Positions 11,223 through 22,100 of a stretch of DNA of 64,000 bases are shown one piece after another. The translations under genes and the position numbers were made by a program. Every line of letters begins with the position of its first letter. Within the stretch, counting starts at the first letter, position 1. The notes under the pieces are model-generated. The model did no database searches, had not been told where the DNA came from, and saw only the letters and a list, made by a program, of their open reading frames with translations. The stretch comes from Petrolisthes cinctipes (Eukaryota > Arthropoda > Malacostraca > Decapoda > Porcellanidae): NCBI GenBank assembly GCA_033782935.1, contig JAWQEG010004803.1, positions 103,507-167,506 on the forward strand. The letters run 5' to 3'.

Positions 11223-11503
11223 TAAGGGGAGATTCTCTTGTTGGTGAATTGGAAGATCTGTGATTCCTCCAAACTATGCCAGAAAACAAACTACATAATA
11301 ATAAAAGATACTGGTAAATGTCAACAAACCACAGAGAGTGAAATAAAAGTTACCCTTCAACTTTTGTGATCTCTCCAAACTATGCCAGAAAACAGACGAC
11401 CCTAATGTTACTTTAATGAGGGATCTGTTTTTGGCATAGTTTAGTGAAATCGGTGGCCCACCAATTTACAAGTATTGTAAAAAATCTCCCCTTTAACAAT
11501 CCC
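11223..11503. mobile_element. TTAA-flanked palindromic MITE, subfamily C
   Basis: Begins ttaaggggagattctcttgt and ends aaaaatctcccctttaa. Internal arms pair gattcctccaaactatgcca with tttggcatagtttagtgaaa. Sister copy at 60,907-61,076. Confidence 0.75.
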
Positions 11504-11702
11504 AAATATTATCATTCCATAACCAGTATATACAAATAATATAAAATCAGTTTTCAAAAAAATATATATTCAGTACAGTATATTTGGAGCAGAAGCAGTA
11601 CTGTACTCAGCTCATTTAGATATCTGAAACATTCTAAAATATATTCTAAAAGACTGACATGTGGTTTCTCTTGTGAACACATATAAACACACCAAACTAC
11701 AT

Positions 11703-11837
11703 TAAGGGACCCTGTGATATAGTCAGAAAATTGGAGGTAAATTAGTCCTTCAAATATTGCCACGAAACACCACCTATAAGGAAGGAGCATGTTTCGTGGC
11801 ATAGTCAGTAGGAATCAGAAGCTCACAGGGTCTTTAA
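11703..11837. mobile_element. TTAA-flanked palindromic MITE, subfamily B
   Basis: Begins ttaagggaccctgtgatata and ends cacagggtctttaa. The centre pairs tattgccacgaaacaccacc with tgtttcgtggcatagtcagt. Five or more relatives lie at 61.2-63.6 kb. Confidence 0.8.
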
Positions 11838-11839
11838 TA

Positions 11840-13139
11840 GTTTGCTGTGTTTTGGGGGGAAGCATCATGGACAGAGCTAGAACTCATGGCCACTGTTAAA
11901 AAGAATACTCGGCCACTCAATGCTCTGAGTTGCCTTCCTAGACTAATGGTTAGCAGAGTTAGGGTCAACATTGATCTACATACTGTGTAGAAAACTCATA
12001 GAAAATGTAGGGGTAACAACTCTGGATGGTAGTATTAAACTACTACTTCAATATAATATATAACAAGGGCTACATCATCAACTATCATACAACAAAAATA
12101 AATTACAATATAATGTATTACTATATTCTATTATATGTATCTGTCGTTATAAATATTTTTGACTATGGAACACAATAATTTATATAAATACAGCATATAT
12201 AAAAGAACCAACATCTCTGGAAAATAAATTACCTTTTATTGTATTATACAGTATACAGTACTGTACTTGATTCCCAAACTACTTCCTCTTAACGGTTCCC
12301 ACTCGTCCACCCCGTATTACTGTGGTTTTCGTCTTTACAATCAATCATCCATGTCTCGGATATAAACTTTAACCATCCTGTTCCTCTTTCTTTACTACAG
12401 TAATCTTATCAATATTCCTCTACTCTCACACGCTCCCTTTACAATTTCTATTTACATTTTTTTAACAGGATGAAACTGTTATACTGTGATTACCATAACT
12501 CATTCAACAGCCTAATTATCCATTTAAAACTACTCTTCTCTTTCATACCAAACCATTTACATGTAGTTTCCTTCTCAATTTTATCTAACTTGGCCAAGCC
12601 ATATACTGTATTTTGGTTGCACTTCATATACTCAGCTGTTCCTCAGTAAATAATTATATCCTTACCTTCATTTTTCCTATGAAACATGGCTGATATTTTT
12701 TAAAACGCTCAGGCTAACTTGATACATATGTTGCACTCAACATATTTTTTGCTTCATTGGTTTAGTTTCCTGGTGCTTCAAAATAACAGAACTTAAATAG
12801 AACTTGCATAGTATTTAGATATCTCAGTGGCAACATTGAAATTGAATCTCAGGTGAGCATCAGAATATTAATAAGGTAGGGCATTGGCTATGCATTCCTA
12901 TACATATATTATACATCATTAACACTGAAACAATAATGTAGTTATGTTTATAGCAACACTTATATTTATCATTACATATACTATATAAACAAAAATATAG
13001 GTTAGCAATCTTCTCTTTGACTATATTACTTTGGTAGGAAGTGTGGAGGAACTGACTCATAAGGCACTGTATAAACGTACTGTATAAAGGAATCAACATA
13101 TACTGTAGTACAATGGCTTAGCAACTTGTATGCCTTGTA
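11840..13139. other. Intergenic, nothing supported
   Basis: AT-rich sequence with repeated tacagtactgtac-type words. No exon or repeat family beyond these could be supported. Confidence 0.4.
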
Positions 13140-13395
13140 GGAGGGTGTTGCCTGAAGGGATATGGGCTAGAAAATTAAAAAAAGGGTTTTGATGCCCCTT
13201 TGGTCCCAATTCGGTCCCTTTCAGCTCTTCAACTGTTTCTGCTTTGCTTTGTGCTTGTTATCCCTCCTATCTATCTCCTTCTTTCTTCCTGTTGCAATGT
13301 CAATATCCTGACTTCAATCTTATGAGGGCCAGGATCCAGTAGGCTTTAGCCAAATACAGTACTGTAGTTCATTTGTTCTTTCAACCACTTATGTG
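13140..13395 (-). repeat. Dispersed repeat, long copy
   Basis: The + strand reads tgcaatgtcaatatcctgac and ccagtaggctttagccaaat, which recur at 17,460-17,530. It also has gggttttgatgcccctttgg tccca, whose reverse complement matches gggtccaaaggggagctaaa accc near 29,510. The class is unknown, perhaps an old retroelement. Confidence 0.55.
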
Positions 13396-13399
13396 AAGT

Positions 13400-13995
13400 C
13401 AGTTCCACATTTTAGTTAACTGGCTTCCTAGAGTTACTGTACTACATTAAGAAATAAGGTGGTTTTAACTATGTTCTATACCGATTTCACAGTACTGTTT
13501 GTCATGACATTATCATTAATCTTATAAGCTAAGTTAAGTACATATGTATGGAGTACGAGAACATCCTATTATTCCCCCGACACATTTTACAACAAATGCT
13601 TTACTCTTGTATCAAGAAAGTAGTACTGTACACTAAATTAAGGTAAGGCACAATCATTTAAACTTTGTAACTTGATATGTTACAGTAAATATAATAGTTC
13701 AACAAGAACTTATTATGCCAAATTCCATTGCGAACTTTGTGCTGAAGACTATGAAAAAAGTATTTGGCATAGTTCACTGAGAAAGGCAGATTCTGGTGTG
13801 AAAATTCAAACTCTTCAAATCTGTAATGACAAAATTGCCTTGGTAAAAGTTGATAAATATGGTTTGATTTGCATATGAGTACAGTAATAGGAAGACAAAG
13901 TAATTGTACTCCCTGGGATTGTTTCTGTATTCTTTCAGGCTCTCTCTCTGTTGTTTAAGTATCATATATTTTTTTGTACCTTTTCAATACAAAAG
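13400..13995. other. Intergenic, nothing supported
   Basis: Small open frames at 13,672-13,965 on both strands lack recognisable domains. Confidence 0.4.
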
Positions 13996-13997
13996 TA

Positions 13998-15561
13998 CCG
14001 TAAAACACCCTAACTTCGAACTGCGCCATAACTTCGGACATTTCGCGAATAAATGTAATAATTCAACTGTACTGGAAGAGAGTGCTATATTTGCAAAACA
14101 TAATGATGGTGTTAGTTAGGGGAATGTTCAAAAGCTATTGTGTATAAATTCTATTACAATAGCTTAAATATGTGTGGGTGAAAATATTCAACAAATGCAA
14201 TGGAAAAAAAGTCTGCATTTTCGAACCCTGGAAAACTTTGTTCACACAGAACAAAGAGTTTCAATTGTAAGAACATGAATGGTACAATTATACATGGACA
14301 CTCTCTGTAAGTACTGGGCAGTAAACAAATTTAAAATATATGCATGCATAACCGTGTTATGATTTTTTTAATGAATATTTCTATTTTTTACAGAAAAAAG
14401 TCCCAACTTCGGACAGACTAATTAATACGGTACCGGTACTTGACTGCAAGCAAAGGATAATTTTTTATGTAGATGTAAACCTTTGGCCTAAGTAATGATA
14501 CCGGTACCCAAATAATATGTGATATAGTTCTGTAAGATTGTCAGTATTACCAGTACCAAAGTTATTGCCTGTAAGATGCTACAGTATGGTGCCTTAACCA
14601 GTATTGAATTTTATTTTGAAGAAAAAAGTTATATTAGTTATTTAGTTATAGTATTTTATACAGATAATCAAGTCAAGGAATACCGGAAGTGGGTGTGTGT
14701 GTCATTAGTACCTGGAATTATGTTATGTAATATGTACCTTATGTAGGTTCTATTATTTTATTTCAGTATACATTTGTTGAGTCAGTGAGGTAGCAACTTG
14801 ATATTTAGGTGAAGCTTTTTTTTTGGAAGAAGAGGTCACTTCCTCTTTCGGTTTTGTGTATACGCAATGCGTTTTTTTTTTTTTTCTGCTAGAATAGTTT
14901 TTGAATAGTTCTTAGTTATAGTCCATGAGCCAGGACCCCAAATATCGGCCACCGGTACCATCTGGGGGGAATAATTCTCATGGTGATTTTTGGCAAGATA
15001 TACACCCCTAGTGTTAAAAAAAGTATGATAGCATTGCAGCAGCGGTAGCTTTCTATGTGTTATAACTTGATTTATACCCCTATGTCAAAATTATCACTGT
15101 AGTGTTATAAAATGCATGATAGCACACATAAAGTTACCACTTGTACAATGCTATCATAATTTTTCTAACTCAGGAGATGTTTTCCTTGCCAAAAATCACT
15201 ATGAGCATTATTCCCCTCAGATAGTACCGATCAACCCTACTGGCTCGGTGACTATTAGATCTATGTCAAGAAAACCTCACTACAATGTGATATGATGTAA
15301 CTTACTGTGATCTCAATTAACGTGCTTAAAAAAGTAGCTATTTTTGGATATATCTCTTTATATGTGTATAACTCGGGCCATGAATACGGCAATTTTTTTT
15401 TTACATTTTTTAAAAACTCCTCAGGTGTCCGAAGTTCAGCCAGCGTGTCCAGAGATCAATGCTGTTAACCATTCTCATGTTTAAAGGGAAAATACAACCC
15501 TGTCCGAAGTTGGGAAGAACTGTCCGAAGTTAGGAAATTTCTGCCTAACTTCGGACACTTG

Positions 15562-15595
<34 letters not shown>

Positions 15596-15751
15596 CATGA
15601 ATTTAGCGTGCTTAATTTTTTTTGTTATATGGATTTAGTAGGTACTCTCCCTGACTACCACATGACACAAACAGGAATAAAATTGCACCATTATTAACAG
15701 AGTTATTCACTAAAAAATTAAAAAAATGTCCGAAGTTAGGGTGTTTTACGG
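13998..15751. mobile_element. TA-flanked nonautonomous DNA transposon (1,754 bp)
   Basis: Terminal inverted repeats of about 21 bases, ccgtaaaacaccctaacttc g on the left and its exact complement at the right end, are each bordered by TA (13,996-13,997 and 15,752-15,753). The subterminal word tccgaagtt recurs several times in both orientations. Near the right end, 15,521-15,557 forms a 14-bp stem hairpin (tgtccgaagttagg ... cctaacttcggaca), followed by 33 A. No transposase frame is present. TA duplication plus TIRs fits the Tc1/mariner (pogo-like) superfamily. It lies just 3' of the galectin gene. Confidence 0.85.
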
Positions 15752-15890
15752 TAACCCATCAGTCTTTCCCCTCTCCCTTTAGCAATGTTGAAGAACCATA
15801 CTTCTACTCATCACAGACATACTTAACCTCTAAAGATAAATGTGCTCTTAATATATGCAAATAGTTAATAAGCAACTGCTCACACTTAGC

Positions 15891-15896
15891 TTTAAT
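15891..15896 (-). terminator. Candidate poly(A) signal (ATTAAA) for galectin long form
   Basis: tttaat on the + strand, about 90 bases after the galectin stop codon. It is the nearest near-canonical signal; the transposon begins a further 140 bases on. Confidence 0.3.
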
Positions 15897-15986
15897 ACAC
15901 ACTTGCTTACTTTGTCTCTTAATACTCATAAATACACACTCACTCCTCTTCTCCACTTTCTTCAAACCAGATGAGGCAGATCACAC

Positions 15987-16154
15987 TCACTCTTCCTCTT
16001 CACTTGATCCTGATCCCGACCCAGAGGAAGAACCGCCACAATGAAATCCCTTCTTGACTGTCTTGTGCATCAAGTATCCCCCGGCACCCAGCGCACCAAC
16101 ACCAGCCAGAGGTACTCCATACTTCATGGCCATATTGGCTTTCATTGCTTTCTT
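15987..16154 (-). CDS. Galectin exon 7, last exon
   Basis: 168 nt after acceptor ttctta ctacag. Encodes KKAMKANMAMKYGVPLAGVG, GGYLMHKTVKKGFHCGG and an acidic GSGSGSSEEEE end, with TGA at 15,987-15,989. Basic then acidic composition; no known domain. Confidence 0.65.
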   Translation of the reverse strand, partial: KKAMKANMAMKYGVPLAGVGALGAGGYLMHKTVKKGFHCGGSSSGSGSGSSEEEE

Positions 16155-19100
16155 CTGTAGTAAGAAAACTTCCAATTAGTTAGAGGCAAATAGAGTACAG
16201 TATTTACATAAAGTAAATAAATATCTGCATAAAGAAGATCCAACATTTCATCTTCATCATTACCTGTTTGTCAGCAAGGAACATAATCTATCTATCTATC
16301 TATAGCTCTGACGCCTCGTTCCCTCCTGGAACTCCCCCCAAGGGGGTGGCCACGGCAGAAGTGTCTCCAGTTCTCCCTGTTCCAATACTCCCTCCTTACT
16401 TGTTCAAGCCCTCCTCTGCTTCTCACGTTTCTCTCCTTTACATACTCTTCCACTCTGTTCTGCCATCTAACCGGCGGTCTGCCTCTCACACCAGGTCCCA
16501 CAACTTCACTTCCATACACCTTCTTTACAAATTCCTCGCCTTGCATTTTCTCTACATGTCCAAACCATCTCAGTGTATTACGCTTCACTCTCTCAACCAC
16601 TCCACACTCAATACCAATTGCCTTCTCACTCATACCACATCTCTCATACACACTTTAATTTCTTTCTCCATCCCACCTAGTAAGTCCACATGCTCCTCTG
16701 AAGTAACTCATTTCCACAGCACCTATTCTAGACTGATGCACCCTACTCCATGTCCATGTCTCTGATGCATATGTCAGTGTCGGCAGGATTATACCATTTC
16801 TCAGTCCCCTTTTCACCTCCATACTACCCTTCATAATCCTTCCCAATGATCCTATGACCTGTCTACCTTTCACTGCTCTCTCCCTAATTTCTCCTTCCAT
16901 ACTTCCATGTTTACACAGAACTGTAACCAGGTACTTAAACTCCTTCACTTCCTCCATCCTCTCACCCCTCAGAGTTATCTCACATTTAGTCCCAGTTGGT
17001 ACTCCCACTCTGTAAGGTGTAGCAAAGTCAATCACTTCAGTTTCTGCTCTCTCAAACACCATCACTTTACTTTTGCCACCAAGGACCAATTTGCTTCATT
17101 CAGCCTCAACTTCACCCCCAGACCATTCACTTTGGCTTTAATCTCTCTCATACAACCATCCATATATATATTGAACAACCATGGTGACATAACACATCCC
17201 TGTCTCAGCCCTACACTAATATTAAAACTCTCAAGGAACATAATATATCATTATACAAGGTGAGTATAATTAGACATGGAAGTTTACAAGATTCATAATA
17301 TCAATCTGCTTGTGAGAAAAATTGATTTATGTTGCTGATATAATCCAAATATTGTATAGTACAGTACTCTAATGTAATGATTAAATACCACACAGTACAG
17401 TACTTTTGACTGATAAAGTCTACCACTTTAAATTCTAGCTTTCTCTTTCTCTCCTCCTATTGCAATGTCAATATCCTACCTCCAGCCTTATAAGAGCATG
17501 GACCCAGTAGGCTGTAGCCAAATTGTTCTTTCATTCATATACTGGAGTCCACTACAGTATCAATATCCATACGACTGTGAATATGTGTTACATCAGAAAT
17601 CAAGTTCCTTCAGTTGGGATCATCCATCCACCAAATTCCCAAAAGGCCTTTTGTTCCTTTCAACAAACTACATTAAAATGAGTTTGTATATCCACCCAAT
17701 TCTCAATTAAATGGGACCCTACAGTACCAGTAATATGTAGAGACAATACTGTAAAATAGCATACCTATGTGTTTTGTGTTAGAACAAGGAGTCATTCATC
17801 TAGTATTATTATTATTTTTTTATCAGGCCTTCATCTCCATGCTGGAGGTAACCCTTTGCTAGGGAAATCTTACAGAGGAGGGGTTCCCTGTGCCCCTCAC
17901 TCTGCGGCTATTGCATCGAACCAGGACCTGAGTCAGCTTCGGCTATGGCTGCCTAAGCAAGAAGGCCTCAGACAACTCACTCAAACCCCCCCACCCCCTG
18001 CTCACAGGGGTGGTAACTTCTAGCAACAGTGAGAGATTTTACAATGTCCCAAGCAGGACTCGAACGCTGGACCACAGAAACTGTAGGCACGTACTCTACC
18101 ACTGTGCTAGCCAGAGGCTTCATTTATTAATACTTGTAACAATTGTACTTCATGTCTCCCCATTTTTCACCACTTTGTATCTCTCTGTCTCCTACACTCC
18201 TCCTGTTTCTCACTCTACTTCACTCCACGGTTCTCTAATATTTATAAATCAAGGGTATGCTCACATCACTTAAATAAATAATATGCATTATAGTTTCCTT
18301 TAACACCTTGCACTTCTCCCAGCATCAGTAGCAACCTTCATCTCTACATATATCTTATCTCCACACTTCTTATCAGTACATATTGCTCATCACCACCTCT
18401 TCCAGTGTTCCCTCTCCTCACTTCATACTACAGCACATTTGATCTCCAAGTCTCTTCTCATCTCTCATGTTTTCATCAGCAATTCTTGTTTTGTTTTTTT
18501 CTTGCAAAGTAGGTTGAGGCTCTATACAGTACTGTAAAGTGCTCAAGTTAAGAGGTTCAAATCCCAGCTTCCTCAGTGCTTCTTTCTAAACAACTAAAGA
18601 TACTGTGCAATTACTGATTACAGTAACATACACACATTTCAGGACAGTCATATGTGGTGTCTATCATGTTTTGTACTCCATTGATCAGTCTCCCAATACT
18701 GTATTTCTGATTTCCTTTACTGCATAAAAAAAAATTGAGGTGTTTAGTCATCTCAGTCCATGGTAACATTTCACAAGCAAGAATCCCAAGTACTGAGCCT
18801 AAATGTTAATTCTGCATTGCACTACCAATACTGTACTTCCAAGTAACAAAACTTACTAACCGGGTGTGTCAACATGGCAGCACCAGCTAAAGCTGGAGCC
18901 ATCCCCATGGCTTTGTTCATGAGTCCCCCACCTCCTCCACCATGGCCAGGGTATTTACCATGGCCAGGGTATCCACCATGACTTGGGTATCCACCATACC
19001 CATGTCCTCCACTGGACTTAGATTTCTGGAAATGATTTTACAGTCATAATATGTATCAGGGACAGAACACTCCTCAAAGGAAACATTCAGTGCTATAAGT

Positions 19101-22100
19101 AAGATATCACAGGGTCCTATTGCTCTGACAACAATCAGAGGTCCATGACTTTTATGGTGGACTCATATCAGTAAGAATTCGAACATTAAAAACAATTTAA
19201 AACTGAATATTCTCATTACTACTGTACATTACATTTCACAACAGCTTGTATTTGCAGTGTAAAGTTTTATGGATAATCCACGAGTCAGGTTCAAGAAAGG
19301 ACAAAAATGGATGAAAGAGAAGTGTTCCATTACTTCTTAGCTCAATGTTCTAATGATTCCCTGTTAAATGGAAAGTATATAACCCCTAAAAACTGACTAG
19401 CTATGAATGTAGTGTTATTTTTTCATAAGCCAATTAACAATGATCATACAAATCATACAAGAAACTAGCAGGACTATTTCTAGCCATGGTTTTAGGAGGA
19501 AAAATGGACAATATTCAGTGTGTATTACAGTAGTATAGGATACCCACCCCAATGAGATGTGATGCTCCCAAGGCTCCAGCAACAGCAGCTCCTGCCCCAG
19601 CTACAGCTCCCATCAGACCCTTCCCTCTACTGCTTCCATGTGAGGTTGGCATCTGCTGCTATAGCATTAAAAATCACATGAGTTTGAGTTTCAGCTCTGT
19701 CAGTGATGTTTCTTTCATCTCTACATGTACTGTACAGTAATACAATAATATACAAAGTACCTGAGGAAGTCATGGACACCTTTTTTTACACCATATTCTC
19801 AGAGTCAAAATACATCACGATAATTACAATTTGCAAGTAAAGGGGTAACCAATCTTTACTTGTTGCAAGTCCAAATTAGCCACTATAAATACAATGTTTG
19901 TATTATAATAATCAGTACTAATTTCTACTTGTCCAATTGGGTCACAATAAATCAAAATCATTTCTCCAGGAAAGCAATTGCTATTTCTTGTATGTCTAGT
20001 CCAAATAGATTTTGTCACAATGAAGGATCTTTCCTGTACAGTATGGTCAAATTAATTCTACGTAGTAAATGTTATATTACAATTCATATAAGTAGCAATT
20101 TCCAATAATTAAATAAAAATTAAAAATAACTGCAGTTATGGGTAAATTCCAGCCACAACTACAGTACTTGCTTTCTCAACACTCTCAGGCATAATTGACA
20201 CATACACATTGTGCTTCTATGATTCTGTCCTCTGGTAAGTTTAGTTGTATGGTGTCAGTCACTTATAGAAAAACATTGCCCAAGTATGGGTGTGTAAATC
20301 TGCAACAAAAAAGAAAAGTTTTCTAGTTTTGCAGATATTTTCCATTACAAGTTTCAATATAGAAGAGGATGACATGTTTAGGATTATTCTATTTTACCTA
20401 AACGTAAATGCAATACTAAAAATGCACTTGCCACTTGTAATATGTAAGAAACCTGTCTATTATTCTACACATATTATAGCCTAAAAATTGAAACAATTCT
20501 TTTTTACTCAGTCAAATATCTGTAACACTGAGAAACTTTTAGTTTCTGCTGAGACCTGGGGGTTAATATAGTTCAAGGCAAGCTGAATGGAATAAATATT
20601 CAAGCTTACCACAAAACAGGAAAATGTGTGTTAAATTGTTTCTTTAATTTTTCCTAAATATCATCTGAGAATCATAAAGAAAGGTCAATGAGTCAAAACT
20701 GCAGCTTTAATTTTTGTAGTCTATAATTCATTATGATCTATTTCTTTCGGACAGGTAGTACAGTACATAAATGTAATGTAACATAGTCAGTCTATGTCAA
20801 TATATATTATGATTCAGTATGCTGAATTTTAGTTTGCCTCAGATGGTAAGAGCAAAATTTTGGCAATTATAGATGGAGGCATTTAAATAAACTAACAAAA
20901 ATTCTGGGTATAATTTTGATTTACACCAGCTATCAAGGTATGTAATCTAAAATTATTTCCACACAAATAATACAATAGCTTGGACTTTATCATAAACACT
21001 CCACCTCTTTTCAACTCTGTCTAGTAAAAAATAGTAAGTCAGTGGATTTTATGGCTATATCTCTCCTTAGTGATAGAAGTCTTGTAATTTAGAAATTAAT
21101 CTATTTTCATAAACCAACAGAAAGACACCTCCCCTCCATGCACCATGTAAAGACTATAAAGTAAATAGGTCAGGTGAAACTGTGTGAATTCATAGTCTCA
21201 TTGTACAAAGTGTGTCACCATCACCAATCTGCCAAATTTTTACCCTGTTCCCCTGGGACAACCTGTAGAACACCAAAGCTGTGTGCTTCCCAACTTGTCT
21301 GAAGTCCAGTCTGCTAAAAGTAACTCAGATGAAATCTGAGATATTGGTACTGTACTTTTTATATATAATGCCTATAACATCAATACTGTCATAAGTTATA
21401 TGGTAGGAATTTACAAGCACTAAGCCAAGTTACAGTACTATACCTTACATAATTTTTTTATATAAAATAATATCCAAAAATATCATAAAATTCAACAAAT
21501 ACGAGATTCACTATACGAAAGACCTAATACAAAACTATTGTAATGTTAGTAGAAAAATTTTAGAACATAAAATTACAGTTTAGGCCTGCTGTCTTTCCTG
21601 TTAGCATTGAAGCTTAATGTAGCAAACAAATTACTGTACATGTAGTTTGAAAGGTAGTGAGGCCAATAGATTTTCCAGTGTTAATAAAATTCGCTAAAAC
21701 ATAGCCTCTGATTGTGTTTACAGCAAAAAATATGAACTGCAGGTAGACTGTCTGCATGATACGTAATTATTAGTGAAGTTAACTTCTTGACCCACACCTT
21801 GGATTTCCATCACCAAAGCACTGTACAGGAGTAGAAATATACAAATACTAGTATTCTAAATAGGCCACTGGAGTAACAATGTGCGAGGTAATTTCTATAT
21901 GACAACATATTAATTCCTGGAGTCAATTCTAAATACTGTTACAGCAATGTATCCCTAAACCTGACAGTTGTAAGCTATGTTCCTAATATTTTTCTATATT
22001 GGTAATTTAAGACCTACCATATCATTAGAAAGAGTGAAAATCTGTTATAGTATAATTATGAGCTCTTCCAATAAGAGTAAACACCTTCTCCCATGCAACT

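Noticed and set aside
16268..17263. + strand frames of 165 and 118 codons
   Set aside because: Antisense of the truncated LINE copy.
18048..18113. A functional tRNA gene
   Set aside because: A and B boxes are present, but it continues into a SINE body with an AAT-type tail; no clean tRNA 3' end was seen.
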